From contig CP191518.1 of the NCBI GenBank assembly GCA_050516505.1, forward strand, positions 2,728,001 to 2,792,000: DNA of 64,000 nucleotides. The letters are read 5' to 3'. Every line of letters begins with the position of its first letter. Positions within the stretch are counted from its first letter, which is position 1. The notes beneath the pieces are model-generated. The model did not search any database, had not been told where the DNA came from, and saw nothing but the letters and a program-made list of their open reading frames with translations. Positions 50,877 to 60,026 of this stretch are shown here, piece after piece. The stretch is from Scandinavium ludwigii_A. GTDB taxonomy: Bacteria > Pseudomonadota > Gammaproteobacteria > Enterobacterales > Enterobacteriaceae. Position numbers and translations under genes: made by a program.

Positions 50877-51983
50877 ATGTCAGAAAGCCCAAAAAAAGTG
50901 ATCGTCGGCATGTCCGGCGGTGTCGATTCCTCCGTTTCTGCCTACCTGCTGCAACAGCAAGGTTATAAGGTTGAAGGCCTGTTCATGAAGAACTGGGAAG
51001 AGGACGACGGCGAGGAATATTGTACAGCCGCCGCTGACCTGGCCGATGCCCAGGCCGTGTGCGACAAGCTCGGCATTGAGCTGCACACCGTCAATTTTGC
51101 CGCAGAATACTGGGACAACGTGTTCGAGCTGTTCCTTGAAGAGTACAAAGCCGGTCGTACCCCGAACCCGGATATTCTGTGCAACAAAGAAATCAAATTT
51201 AAAGCCTTCCTTGAGTTCGCCGCCGAAGATTTAGGTGCCGATTTCATCGCCACCGGTCACTACGTGCGCCGTGCCGATGTGAATGGCAAAAGCCAGCTGC
51301 TGCGCGGTCTCGACGGTAATAAAGACCAAAGCTATTTCCTGTATACGTTGAGCCACGAACAGATTGCCCAAAGCCTGTTCCCGGTTGGCGAACTGGAAAA
51401 GCCGGAAGTTCGCCGCATTGCAGAAGATCTCGATCTCATCACCGCGAAGAAAAAAGACTCCACCGGTATCTGTTTTATCGGCGAGCGCAAATTCCGCGAA
51501 TTCCTTGGCCGCTACTTGCCTGCTCAGCCGGGTAAAATCGTTACCGTTGATGGCGACGTGATTGGCGAGCACCAGGGTCTGATGTATCACACCCTCGGTC
51601 AGCGTAAAGGCCTGGGTATCGGCGGCACCAAAGACGGCAGCGAAGCGCCGTGGTACACCGTCGATAAAGACGTTGAAAATAACATTCTGGTGGTGGCTCA
51701 GGGTCATGACCACCCGCGCCTAATGTCCGTCGGCTTGATTGCCCAACAGCTGCACTGGGTCGATCGCCAGCCGGTAAACGGTACACTGCGCTGCACGGTG
51801 AAAACCCGCTATCGCCAGACAGACATTCCGTGCACCGTAACCGCACTGGATGAAGATCGCATTGAGGTTCGCTTTGACGAGCCCGTTTCTGCCGTAACCC
51901 CAGGTCAGTCCGCCGTGTTCTACAGCGGTGAAGTGTGCCTCGGTGGCGGCATTATCGAGCAGCGTTTGCCGCTGCCGGTTTAA
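50877..51983 (+). CDS. mnmA: tRNA-specific 2-thiouridylase MnmA
   Basis: A 368-residue enzyme that thiolates U34 of Lys, Glu and Gln tRNAs, with sulfur delivered by the IscS-TusABCDE relay. The PP-loop motif GMSGGVDSS is at residues 12-20. The two catalytic cysteines lie in NPDILCNKEIKF and TGICFIGERKF. Length matches E. coli. The ATG at 50877 is chosen for the family start MSES.KKVIVGMSGG; the frame could begin 15 codons earlier. Confidence 0.97.
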   Translation: MSESPKKVIVGMSGGVDSSVSAYLLQQQGYKVEGLFMKNWEEDDGEEYCTAAADLADAQAVCDKLGIELHTVNFAAEYWDNVFELFLEEYKAGRTPNPDILCNKEIKFKAFLEFAAEDLGADFIATGHYVRRADVNGKSQLLRGLDGNKDQSYFLYTLSHEQIAQSLFPVGELEKPEVRRIAEDLDLITAKKKDSTGICFIGERKFREFLGRYLPAQPGKIVTVDGDVIGEHQGLMYHTLGQRKGLGIGGTKDGSEAPWYTVDKDVENNILVVAQGHDHPRLMSVGLIAQQLHWVDRQPVNGTLRCTVKTRYRQTDIPCTVTALDEDRIEVRFDEPVSAVTPGQSAVFYSGEVCLGGGIIEQRLPLPV

Positions 51984-52013
51984 GACTCAGACAGCACACA
52001 GAAAGGAGTTTTA

Positions 52014-52655
52014 GTGGCGAAGAACTATTACGACATCACTATCGCGCTGGCCGGGATTTGCCAGTCGGCCCGTCTGGTTCAGCAACTTGCGCATCAGGGT
52101 CATTGCGACAACGATGCTCTGCATGTGGCGCTGAATAGCGTTATCGATCTCAACCCGGATTCCACTCTGGGCGTGTTCGGTGGCAGTGAAGCCAATCTTC
52201 GCCTCGGCCTTGAAACGCTGCTTGGGGTGCTCAACGCCAGCAGTCGTCAGGGCCTCAACGCCGAACTGACGCGTTACACCTTAAGTCTGATGGTGCTGGA
52301 ACGTAAGCTCTTTGCCGCCAAAGGCGCGATGGACACGCTCGGTGAACGCATTGCCGGGCTGCAGCGCCAGTTAGACCATTTCGATTTGCAGTCTGAAACC
52401 TTGATGAGCGCGATGGCGGCTATTTATGTCGACGTGATTAGCCCGCTTGGGCCGCGTATTCAAGTCACCGGTTCCCCTGCCGTGCTGCAAAGCCCGCAAG
52501 TGCAGGCCAAAGTTCGCGCAGGCCTGCTGGCAGGCATCCGTGCCGCGGTGCTGTGGCATCAGGTGGGCGGCGGTCGTCTGCAGCTCATGTTTTCCCGTAA
52601 TCGCCTGACCACTCAGGCAAAACAAATTCTTGCTCATATAACTCCGGAGTTGTGA
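52014..52655 (+). CDS. hflD: High frequency lysogenization protein HflD
   Basis: A 213-residue helical, membrane-associated protein; E. coli HflD binds lambda CII and affects lysogeny. Typical sequences are ITIALAGICQSARLVQQLAHQG, VFGGSEANLRLGLETLLGVLN and LMVLERKL. The GTG start at 52014 has AAAGGAG six bases upstream. It lies 30 bases after mnmA and three bases before purB, the E. coli order. Confidence 0.95.
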   Translation: MAKNYYDITIALAGICQSARLVQQLAHQGHCDNDALHVALNSVIDLNPDSTLGVFGGSEANLRLGLETLLGVLNASSRQGLNAELTRYTLSLMVLERKLFAAKGAMDTLGERIAGLQRQLDHFDLQSETLMSAMAAIYVDVISPLGPRIQVTGSPAVLQSPQVQAKVRAGLLAGIRAAVLWHQVGGGRLQLMFSRNRLTTQAKQILAHITPEL

Positions 52656-52658
52656 TCT

Positions 52659-54029
52659 ATGGAATTATCCTCACTGACCGCCGTTTCCCCTGTCGATGGA
52701 CGCTACGGCGATAAAGTCAGCGCGCTGCGCGGCATTTTCAGCGAATTCGGTTTGCTGAAATTCCGTGTGCAAGTTGAAGTTCGTTGGCTGCAAAAATTAG
52801 CCGCGCACACAGCTGTCAAGGAAGTTCCAGCTTTTGCTGCTGACGCAAACGGTTTCCTCGATAAGATCATCGCTGATTTTAACGAAGAAGACGCCGCGCG
52901 CATTAAAACCATCGAGCGCACCACCAACCATGATGTGAAGGCGGTTGAGTATTTCCTGAAAGAGAAAGTGGCAGACGTACCTGCCCTGCACGCGGTGTCT
53001 GAGTTCATTCACTTCGCTTGCACCTCTGAGGACATCAACAACCTGTCCCACGCGCTGATGCTGAAAACCGCACGCGACGAAGTGGTGCTGCCGTACTGGC
53101 GTAAGCTTATCGATGCGGTGAAAGACCTCGCGGTGCAGTATCGCGATATCCCTCTGCTTTCCCGTACGCACGGCCAGCCTGCGACCCCGTCCACCATGGG
53201 TAAAGAAATGGCGAACGTGGCGTACCGTCTGGAGCGTCAGTATCGTCAGCTGAACCAAGTAGAAATCCTCGGTAAAATCAACGGTGCGGTCGGCAACTAC
53301 AACGCCCACATCGCGGCCTACCCGGAAGTCGACTGGCATGAGTTCAGCGAAGAGTTTGTGACGTCGCTCGGCATTCAGTGGAACCCGTACACCACCCAGA
53401 TTGAACCGCACGATTACATCGCTGAACTGTTCGACTGCGTGGCGCGCTTCAACACGATCCTGATCGACTTCGATCGCGATGTGTGGGGCTACGTAGCACT
53501 GAACCACTTCAAGCAGAAAACCATTGCCGGTGAAATCGGTTCGTCTACCATGCCGCACAAAGTGAACCCGATTGACTTCGAAAACTCCGAAGGCAACCTC
53601 GGTCTGTCCAACGCCGTGCTGCAACATCTGGCGAGCAAACTGCCGGTATCCCGCTGGCAGCGTGACCTCACCGACTCCACGGTGCTGCGTAATCTCGGTG
53701 TCGGTCTCGGCTATGCGCTGATTGCGTATCAGTCCACGCTGAAAGGCGTGAGCAAACTGGAAGTGAACCGCGATCGCCTGCTGGCAGAGCTGGACAGCAA
53801 CTGGGAAGTGTTGGCAGAGCCAATCCAGACCGTGATGCGTCGTTACGGCATCGAAAAACCGTACGAGAAGCTGAAAGAACTGACCCGCGGTAAACGCGTT
53901 GACGCCGAAGGCATGAAAGAGTTTATCGATGGTCTGGCACTGCCAGAGCACGAGAAAACGCGTCTGAAAGCTATGACCCCGGCCAACTACCTCGGTCGCG
54001 CCATCACGATGGTTGATGAACTGAAGTAA
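52659..54029 (+). CDS. purB: Adenylosuccinate lyase PurB
   Basis: A 456-residue enzyme of purine synthesis that cleaves SAICAR and adenylosuccinate, releasing fumarate. The superfamily signature GSSTMPHKVNPIDFENSEG is intact, as are TSEDINNLSHALML and SRTHGQPATPSTMGKEMANV. Length equals E. coli PurB. It starts three bases after hflD, so the pair is coupled. Confidence 0.98.
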   Translation: MELSSLTAVSPVDGRYGDKVSALRGIFSEFGLLKFRVQVEVRWLQKLAAHTAVKEVPAFAADANGFLDKIIADFNEEDAARIKTIERTTNHDVKAVEYFLKEKVADVPALHAVSEFIHFACTSEDINNLSHALMLKTARDEVVLPYWRKLIDAVKDLAVQYRDIPLLSRTHGQPATPSTMGKEMANVAYRLERQYRQLNQVEILGKINGAVGNYNAHIAAYPEVDWHEFSEEFVTSLGIQWNPYTTQIEPHDYIAELFDCVARFNTILIDFDRDVWGYVALNHFKQKTIAGEIGSSTMPHKVNPIDFENSEGNLGLSNAVLQHLASKLPVSRWQRDLTDSTVLRNLGVGLGYALIAYQSTLKGVSKLEVNRDRLLAELDSNWEVLAEPIQTVMRRYGIEKPYEKLKELTRGKRVDAEGMKEFIDGLALPEHEKTRLKAMTPANYLGRAITMVDELK

Positions 54030-54038
54030 GTTGCCTTT

Positions 54039-54064
54039 CCTCTCTTCCCGCCCGGGAAGAGAGG
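54039..54064 (+). terminator. Hairpin after purB
   Basis: Twelve-base arms CCTCTCTTCCCG/CGGGAAGAGAGG, two-base formal loop, nine bases after the purB stop. Only TCTT follows, so it is a weak terminator or a 3'-end protector. Confidence 0.6.
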
Positions 54065-54278
54065 TCTTCCCGAGACGAAGAGAGTATTTGATGCAGTGCC
54101 AGGTGCCTCCTGGTGAGCCTGTGTCAGTCTGCACAATGCCCGCGTGACCTTAAGACCGAAGTTAAACTGAACGCCCCACCGCATAGGGGGATTCACTGCA
54201 AGGAAGATATTACCTCTGCGAAATATTCGGACAAGTCCCATCAGGGACTCATGATTAGTGATGGTGGAAGTGTGAAAT

Positions 54279-54725
54279 TTATTTAGGCACCCTAAGAACC
54301 TGGCCTGGATAGATTTTATCGGGGCTTTTCAACATAGGTTTATTCGCTTCAAATATTTTGTTGTACTGGTTAGCATCACCATAAACGTGTTTAGAAATGC
54401 CACTCAGGGTATCGCCGGATTTCACCGTATAATACTCACTTTCTGTAGCCGTATCTTTTACACTCACGTTATCTTCCACTCCTGAAATACCTGCCACGTT
54501 ACCGACAGCAATCAGAATTTTTTCTTTTGCTTCCTGACTTAAACCTTCGCCGGTAACAACAGCCTTACCCTCTTCAACCTTCACATCAATCTTATCGGCA
54601 TCCTGTAAACCGTTCTTCTTGAGATGCTCTTTAAGGAGTTCGTTTTGATCCGCGGCATGTGCCGTACCGGTGACCGCCTCGAGTATCTTTTCACCTGCTT
54701 CTTTAACGAAACTGATTAAACCCAT
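54279..54725 (-). CDS. Kbp (YgaU)-like BON/LysM protein
   Basis: A 148-residue protein with a BON domain (LSQEAKEKILIAVGNVAGISGVEDNV) and a C-terminal LysM domain (YYTVKSGDTLSGISKHVYGDANQYNKIFEANKPML...YPGQVLRVP). It is close to E. coli Kbp (YgaU), a cytoplasmic potassium-binding protein, in length and layout. In E. coli kbp lies elsewhere and purB is next to phoP, so this copy is probably an extra paralogue. Residues 10-30 differ most from Kbp. AGGAGG stands six bases before the start ATG at 54725. Potassium binding is inferred. Confidence 0.8.
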   Translation of the reverse strand: MGLISFVKEAGEKILEAVTGTAHAADQNELLKEHLKKNGLQDADKIDVKVEEGKAVVTGEGLSQEAKEKILIAVGNVAGISGVEDNVSVKDTATESEYYTVKSGDTLSGISKHVYGDANQYNKIFEANKPMLKSPDKIYPGQVLRVPK

Positions 54726-55073
54726 ACATCCTCCTGCTCATAATGAGATTCACCCTTCAGTTTAGCAGAGGCCTGAAATGGCGAGCATCATTGGCGATGA
54801 TGCCCTGAACATCAACGATGCCCTCAACAGTCAATAAACAGATGAGGATTTTATCGGAAATGCTGACGCTGGCGAACCGCAGTACGTTTATAGTATCGGC
54901 ATCATATGAAGACATTTGGCGGCTTACGGTGTCGACGCGAGAACGTAGCCGCATTCGATTTACGCGTTCAGCTCAAGGTCTGCTGAGAAAAATTATCTAA
55001 TTTCAGTATGCTAAAGAATGTTTTCATAATCAGCGTTAAACTATTCAAATCGTAAATGAAAGGGAGTAGAGGC
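54726..55073. other. Intergenic region between divergent kbp-like gene and phoP
   Basis: About 350 bases. Next to phoP the sequence is A+T-rich (54990-55060), where the phoPQ promoters should lie. I saw no good PhoP box (two TGTTTA half-sites 11 bases apart), so autoregulation is not visible. Short frames on both strands around 54757-55000 have no ribosome binding sites. Confidence 0.5.
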
Positions 55074-55748
55074 ATGCGCGTACTCGTCGTGGAGGATAAC
55101 GCCCTGTTGCGTCACCATCTCAAAGTTCAGCTGCAGGAGCTGGGCCACCAGGTTGATGCGGCTGAAGACGCAAAGGAAGCGGATTACTATCTCGGTGAAC
55201 ATATGCCAGATATTGCGATTGTCGATTTAGGTCTGCCGGACGAAGACGGGCTGTCGATGATCCGCCGCTGGCGCAGCCATGAAATCTCACTCCCGGTGCT
55301 GGTGTTGACTGCCCGCGAAGGCTGGCAGGATAAAGTTGAAGTGCTGAGTGCCGGGGCGGACGACTACGTGACCAAACCGTTCCACATTGAAGAAGTGGTG
55401 GCACGGATGCAGGCGTTGCTGCGCCGGAACAGTGGCCTGGCATCGCAGGTGATTTCCCTCCCGCCGTTCCAGGTGGATTTGTCGCGCCGTGAGTTGTCGG
55501 TGAATGATGAGGTCATTAAACTGACGGCCTTTGAATACACCATTATGGAAACGCTCATCCGCAATAACGGCAAAGTGGTCAGCAAAGATTCGTTGATGCT
55601 GCAACTCTACCCCGACGCCGAATTGCGCGAGAGCCACACCATCGACGTGCTGATGGGCCGCCTGCGTAAGAAAATTCAGGCCCAGTACCCACAGGACGTA
55701 ATTACCACCGTACGAGGTCAGGGTTACCTGTTCGAACTGCGCGGATGA
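55074..55748 (+). CDS. phoP: Response regulator PhoP
   Basis: A 224-residue OmpR-family regulator that controls magnesium starvation, acid and antimicrobial peptide responses. The phosphoacceptor Asp51 lies in AIVDLGLPDEDG, and Lys in TKPFHIEEV is in place. The C-terminal winged helix contains ESHTIDVLMGRLRKKI. ATG at 55074 follows GGGAGTAGAGGC. The stop overlaps the phoQ start (ATGA). Confidence 0.98.
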   Translation: MRVLVVEDNALLRHHLKVQLQELGHQVDAAEDAKEADYYLGEHMPDIAIVDLGLPDEDGLSMIRRWRSHEISLPVLVLTAREGWQDKVEVLSAGADDYVTKPFHIEEVVARMQALLRRNSGLASQVISLPPFQVDLSRRELSVNDEVIKLTAFEYTIMETLIRNNGKVVSKDSLMLQLYPDAELRESHTIDVLMGRLRKKIQAQYPQDVITTVRGQGYLFELRG

Positions 55749-57208
55749 TTAAAGTGCTCAGGCATATTTTACCCCTTTCATTGCGCGTCCGTTTTTTGCT
55801 CGCGACCGCTGGGGTGGTTCTGGTGCTGTCGCTGGCCTACGGCATGGTCGCGCTAGTCGGCTACAGCGTCAGCTTCGACAAAACCACCTTCCGTTTGCTG
55901 CGCGGGGAAAGCAACTTGTTCTACACCCTGGCGCGTTATGAAAATAATAAAGTCAGCGTTGAGATCCCCGAAAATCTCAACCTGCAAAGCCCGACGATGG
56001 CGCTTATTTACGACAAACACGGCAAGCTATTGTGGATGCAGCGCGATATGCCGTGGTTGGTTGACTGCATTCGTCCGGAATGGCTGAAGGCCAACGGTTT
56101 CCACGAAATCGAAGCCGACGTTAGCTCATCAAGCATGCTGCTGCGTAATGATCATGAGGTGATGCAGCAGCTCAATGAGATTCGCCAGGAGGATGACGAT
56201 TCCGAGATGACCCACTCGGTCGCCGTGAATATCTACCCCGCAACCTCGCATTTACCGCAGATGACCATCGTGGTCGTCGACACCATTCCCATTGAGCTGA
56301 AGCGCTCGTATATGGTGTGGAGCTGGTTTATCTATGTGCTGGCGGCGAATTTACTGTTGGTCATTCCGCTGTTGTGGGTCGCCGCATGGTGGAGTTTGCG
56401 CCCGATAGAATCACTGGCCAAAGAGGTGCGCGAACTGGAAGAGCACCATCGAGAAACCCTGAACCCGGAAACCACCCGCGAGCTCACAAGCCTGGTGCAA
56501 AACCTCAATCGCCTGCTGAAAAGCGAGCGCGACCGCTACGACAAATACCGCACCACGCTGACGGACCTCACGCACAGCCTGAAAACGCCGCTGGCGGTGT
56601 TGCAAAGTACCTTGCGTTCACTGCGCGGCAACAAGCTCAGCGTGGAAGCCGCCGAGCCGGTGATGCTGGAACAAATCAGCCGTATCTCCCAGCAGATTGG
56701 CTATTACCTGCATCGCGCCAGTATGCGCACGGACAGCATGTTACTCAGCCGCGAGCTGCACCCGGTGGCGCCGCTGTTGGACAACCTGACCTCGGCGCTA
56801 AATAAGGTCTATCAGCGTAAAGGCGTGAATATCACCCTCGATATTTCGCCTGAAATCAGCTTCGTCGGCGAACAAAACGACTTTATGGAAGTGCTGGGCA
56901 ACGTGCTGGATAACGCCTGCAAATATTGTCTGGAGTTCGTAGAAGTGTCGGCCCGCCAGACGGACGATCATCTGCATATTTTCGTGGAAGATGACGGCCC
57001 GGGCATTCCGCAGAGCAAGCGCGATTTGGTGTTCGACCGCGGTCAGCGCGCGGATACGCTGCGTCCCGGCCAAGGCGTTGGGCTTTCCGTGGCGCGTGAA
57101 ATTGTCGATCAGTATGAAGGCAAAATTCTGCCCGGCGACAGCCCACTCGGCGGCGCAAAAATGGACGTGATTTTCGGCCGTCAGCATCCGGACAGCAAAG
57201 AGGCCTGA
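55745..57208 (+). CDS. phoQ: Sensor kinase PhoQ
   Basis: A 487-residue membrane histidine kinase sensing low magnesium, acidity and cationic peptides. Two helices (about 17-37 and 190-213) flank a periplasmic domain with the acidic patch QEDDDSEMTHS that binds divalent cations and peptides. The catalytic part has LTDLTHSLKTPLAVLQ with the phosphorylated histidine, N box LDNACKYC and G boxes DDGPGIP and GQGVGLSVA. It overlaps phoP by four bases. Confidence 0.97.
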   Translation: MIKVLRHILPLSLRVRFLLATAGVVLVLSLAYGMVALVGYSVSFDKTTFRLLRGESNLFYTLARYENNKVSVEIPENLNLQSPTMALIYDKHGKLLWMQRDMPWLVDCIRPEWLKANGFHEIEADVSSSSMLLRNDHEVMQQLNEIRQEDDDSEMTHSVAVNIYPATSHLPQMTIVVVDTIPIELKRSYMVWSWFIYVLAANLLLVIPLLWVAAWWSLRPIESLAKEVRELEEHHRETLNPETTRELTSLVQNLNRLLKSERDRYDKYRTTLTDLTHSLKTPLAVLQSTLRSLRGNKLSVEAAEPVMLEQISRISQQIGYYLHRASMRTDSMLLSRELHPVAPLLDNLTSALNKVYQRKGVNITLDISPEISFVGEQNDFMEVLGNVLDNACKYCLEFVEVSARQTDDHLHIFVEDDGPGIPQSKRDLVFDRGQRADTLRPGQGVGLSVAREIVDQYEGKILPGDSPLGGAKMDVIFGRQHPDSKEA

Positions 57209-57323
57209 GTCTTTTTTTGCCGCCGCCTGCATCGTCGGGCAGTGGCATCCGTTATACTTCATGCAACTCGAACGATGTAGAGTCAATACTCCCAACAGAA
57301 GCCTGCCTGTGGAATAAAACATT

Positions 57324-58445
57324 ATGGATTATCAGTTATCGCTCAACTGGCCCGACTTTATCGAACGCTACTGGCAAAAACGCCCAGTCGTGTTGAAGCG
57401 CGGCTTTACCGACTTTGTCGACCCAATTTCCCCTGACGAACTGGCGGGCCTCGCCATGGAAGACGAAGTGGACAGCCGCCTCGTCAGCCACCACGAAGGC
57501 AAATGGCAGGTCAGCCACGGCCCGTTCCAAAGCTACGATCACCTGAGTGAAAACAACTGGTCACTGCTGGTGCAGGCAGTCAATCACTGGCACGAACCAA
57601 CCGCTGCGCTGATGCGCCCGTTCCGCGCCCTGCCCGACTGGCGCATTGACGATCTGATGATTTCGTTCTCCGTGCCCGGCGGCGGCGTTGGCCCGCATCT
57701 GGATCAGTACGATGTCTTTATCATTCAGGGAACCGGCCGCCGTCGCTGGCGCGTAGGTGACAAAGTGCCGATGAAGCAGCACTGCCCGCACCCGGATCTG
57801 CTACAAGTTGATCCGTTCGACGCGATTATCGATGAAGAAATGGAGCCAGGCGACATCCTCTATATTCCACCAGGTTTCCCGCACGAAGGCTATTCGCTGG
57901 AAAACTCGCTGAACTATTCAGTCGGTTTTCGCGCGCCAAGCGGCAAGGAGCTCATCAGTGGTTTCGCTGATTACGTCTTGCAGCGTGAACTGGGGACGCA
58001 CCGTTATACCGACCCGGACGTGCCTGCGCGTGAACATCCGGCGGATATCGTGCCACAGGAACTCGAGAAACTGCGCGCGATGATGCTCGAAATGATCAGC
58101 CAGCCGGAACACTTTACCCAGTGGTTTGGCGAGTTCATTAGTCAGACACGCCACGAACTCGACGTTTCTCCGCCGGAGCCACCGTATCAGGCCGATGAAA
58201 TCTACGACGCACTGCAACAGGGCGACAAACTGGTTCGTCTGGGTGGCCTGCGCGTGCTGCGCATTGACGGTGAAGTGTATGTGAACGGTGAGAAAATTGA
58301 TTCGCCGCATCGCCCGGCCCTGGAAGCGTTGGCGAGTCATATTGAACTGAACGCGCAACACTTTGGCGATGCGCTGGAAGACCCTTCCTTCCTGGCGATG
58401 CTGTCTGCGCTGGTGAACAGCGGCTACTGGTTCTTCGAAGACTGA
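57324..58445 (+). CDS. roxA: Ribosomal oxygenase RoxA (50S L16 arginine hydroxylase)
   Basis: A 373-residue JmjC-type 2-oxoglutarate oxygenase (formerly YcfD) that hydroxylates Arg81 of ribosomal protein L16 in E. coli. The iron ligands are visible as His125 and Asp127 (GPHLDQYD) and His187 (FPHEGYS). The C-terminal part is the dimerisation and winged-helix region. It follows phoQ as in E. coli, after a 115-base gap. A REP pair follows the gene. Confidence 0.95.
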   Translation: MDYQLSLNWPDFIERYWQKRPVVLKRGFTDFVDPISPDELAGLAMEDEVDSRLVSHHEGKWQVSHGPFQSYDHLSENNWSLLVQAVNHWHEPTAALMRPFRALPDWRIDDLMISFSVPGGGVGPHLDQYDVFIIQGTGRRRWRVGDKVPMKQHCPHPDLLQVDPFDAIIDEEMEPGDILYIPPGFPHEGYSLENSLNYSVGFRAPSGKELISGFADYVLQRELGTHRYTDPDVPAREHPADIVPQELEKLRAMMLEMISQPEHFTQWFGEFISQTRHELDVSPPEPPYQADEIYDALQQGDKLVRLGGLRVLRIDGEVYVNGEKIDSPHRPALEALASHIELNAQHFGDALEDPSFLAMLSALVNSGYWFFED

Positions 58446-58452
58446 TGCCTGT

Positions 58453-58528
58453 CGCCCGGCGGCGCTGCGCTTGCCGGGCCGACAACGACATGATCACGTA
58501 GGCTCGTGCAAGCGTAGCGCCGCCGGGC
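58453..58528. repeat. BIME: paired REP elements
   Basis: Two REP-type sequences in opposite orientation: GCCCGGCGGCGCTGCGCTTG (58454 onward) and GCAAGCGTAGCGCCGCCGGGC near 58508-58528 in inverse form. They sit between the convergent roxA and pepT genes. The same core occurs at 519-573. Confidence 0.75.
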
Positions 58529-58548
58529 AATTATCTGGCAAATATCGG

Positions 58549-59772
58549 CTACCGTTTGGCGGTCAATTCCGCAATCCGCACAATCACGTTTACCGCTTTC
58601 TCCATCCCTTCCAGCGTCGCGAACTCGTGCTTGCCGTGGTAGTTATAGCCGCCGGTAAAGATGTTCGGACACGGTAATCCCATGAACGAAAGCTGCGAGC
58701 CATCGGTGCCACCGCGAATCGGTTTCATCAGCGGTTCGATATCACAATCACGCATCGCCTGCTGCGCGACCTCGATGATGTGCGGATGCTCCATCACCTT
58801 TTCACGCATGTTGTAATAACTGTCTTCGATGATGAGCTCGATGTAGCAATCCGGGTGCAGCCCTTTGCCGACCTTTTTCGCGATTTCCATCATTTTGCGC
58901 TTCCGCGCTTCGAATTCTTTGCGGTCAAAATCACGAATGATGTAGTGCATCTGCGCGCTGTCGACGGTGCCTTTGATACTGGTCAGGTGGAAGAAACCTT
59001 CGTAGCCTGCCGTCTGCTCAGGGCTTTCTTCAGCGGGCACTTCAGCGTGAATGCGCGAAGCCAATGACAGCGCGTTCACCATCACGCCTTTGGCGCTGCC
59101 CGGATGCACGTTGTTGCCCACGATTTTGATGGTCACCGACGCGGCATTGAAGTTCTCGTACTCCAGTTCGCCCACGCCGCCGCCGTCTACGGTATACGCC
59201 CATTGCGCGCCGAACGCCTCAACGTCAAAGTGTTTGGCGCCCTTGCCCACTTCTTCATCCGGTGTGAAGGCCACGCGGATTTCGCCGTGTGGCACGTTGT
59301 TGGCCTTCATCACCGCCAGCGCGGTCATGATTTCCGCCACGCCGGCTTTGTCATCCGCGCCGAGCAGCGTTTTGCCGTCGGTGGTGATCAACGTCTGACC
59401 AAGCAACTGATGCAGCACCGGGAACATCACCGGGGACAACACTTCATCGCCGATACCGAGCGCGATATCTCCACCGCGATAGTTTTCGACAATCTGCGCA
59501 TTAACGTTTTTACCGCTAAAATCGGGAGAGGTATCGACGTGAGAAATAAAACCAATGACCGGAATATCACCCTCAACGTTAGCAGGCAGCGTGGCCATCA
59601 CTGTGCCCTTCTCACTCAGCGTGACGTCAACCAGCCCCAACTCTTCGAGCTGCGTTTTGAGCAGGCGTAACAATTTCCATTGCCCTTCGGTGCTCGGCAC
59701 CTGCCGCACGCCAGGCTTCGACTGCGTATCCAGAGAAACGTACTGCAAAAACCGCTCAAGTAATTTATCCAT
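58549..59772 (-). CDS. pepT: Peptidase T (tripeptidase)
   Basis: A 407-residue M20 zinc aminotripeptidase. The first metal site is GFISHVDTSPDFSGKNV, the catalytic segment LLGADDKAGVAEIMTAL, and FTPDEEVGKGAKHFD carries the general base Glu. GGTDGSQLSFMGLPCPNIFTGG is the last metal region. The ATG at 59770-59772 gives MDKLLERFLQYVSLDTQS, as in E. coli, with GAGGG upstream. It is divergent from potA. Confidence 0.97.
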   Translation of the reverse strand: MDKLLERFLQYVSLDTQSKPGVRQVPSTEGQWKLLRLLKTQLEELGLVDVTLSEKGTVMATLPANVEGDIPVIGFISHVDTSPDFSGKNVNAQIVENYRGGDIALGIGDEVLSPVMFPVLHQLLGQTLITTDGKTLLGADDKAGVAEIMTALAVMKANNVPHGEIRVAFTPDEEVGKGAKHFDVEAFGAQWAYTVDGGGVGELEYENFNAASVTIKIVGNNVHPGSAKGVMVNALSLASRIHAEVPAEESPEQTAGYEGFFHLTSIKGTVDSAQMHYIIRDFDRKEFEARKRKMMEIAKKVGKGLHPDCYIELIIEDSYYNMREKVMEHPHIIEVAQQAMRDCDIEPLMKPIRGGTDGSQLSFMGLPCPNIFTGGYNYHGKHEFATLEGMEKAVNVIVRIAELTAKR

Positions 59773-59915
59773 GTCGTCGCCCTCATTTTTTGAATCAACA
59801 TTATCAGTAAGCACCGATCCCTAAATATTGCGTCAGGTCACTTTTGGCCCGGCAATTGAGATTTTTTTTCTATCACTTGGGTGAATTGTATAAAGGTAGT
59901 CAACAAGGAGGCAGA

Positions 59916-59945
59916 ATGATTGGCGATTTCAGGGGATTGCCGTAG
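59916..59945 (+). CDS. Possible nine-codon leader peptide upstream of potA
   Basis: A nine-residue frame (MIGDFRGLP) with AAGGAGG four bases before its ATG, 81 bases upstream of potA. A TATAAA element lies about 25 bases before it. The ribosome binding site is better than that of potA itself. It may be a regulatory upstream frame or chance. No sequence homology can be judged at this length. Confidence 0.3.
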   Translation: MIGDFRGLP

Positions 59946-60026
59946 AATGCCAGCCCTTAATTATGTGTCAGACCTTTAAGGTGGTTAACCACACACCCCG
60001 TAGCGGGAATTATTCGCTGCGTTTAC

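Noticed and set aside
52797..54134. A 445-codon open frame on the minus strand across purB
   Set aside because: purB is certain on the plus strand. The antisense frame arises from its codon bias, and the protein it would encode has no recognisable fold or start site.
54757..55000. Short frames on both strands between the kbp-like gene and phoP
   Set aside because: They overlap each other, have no ribosome binding sites and occupy the promoter region.
55000..55073. Possible PhoP box before phoP
   Set aside because: GTTTT and GTTAA segments are present, but their spacing does not fit two half-sites 11 bases apart.
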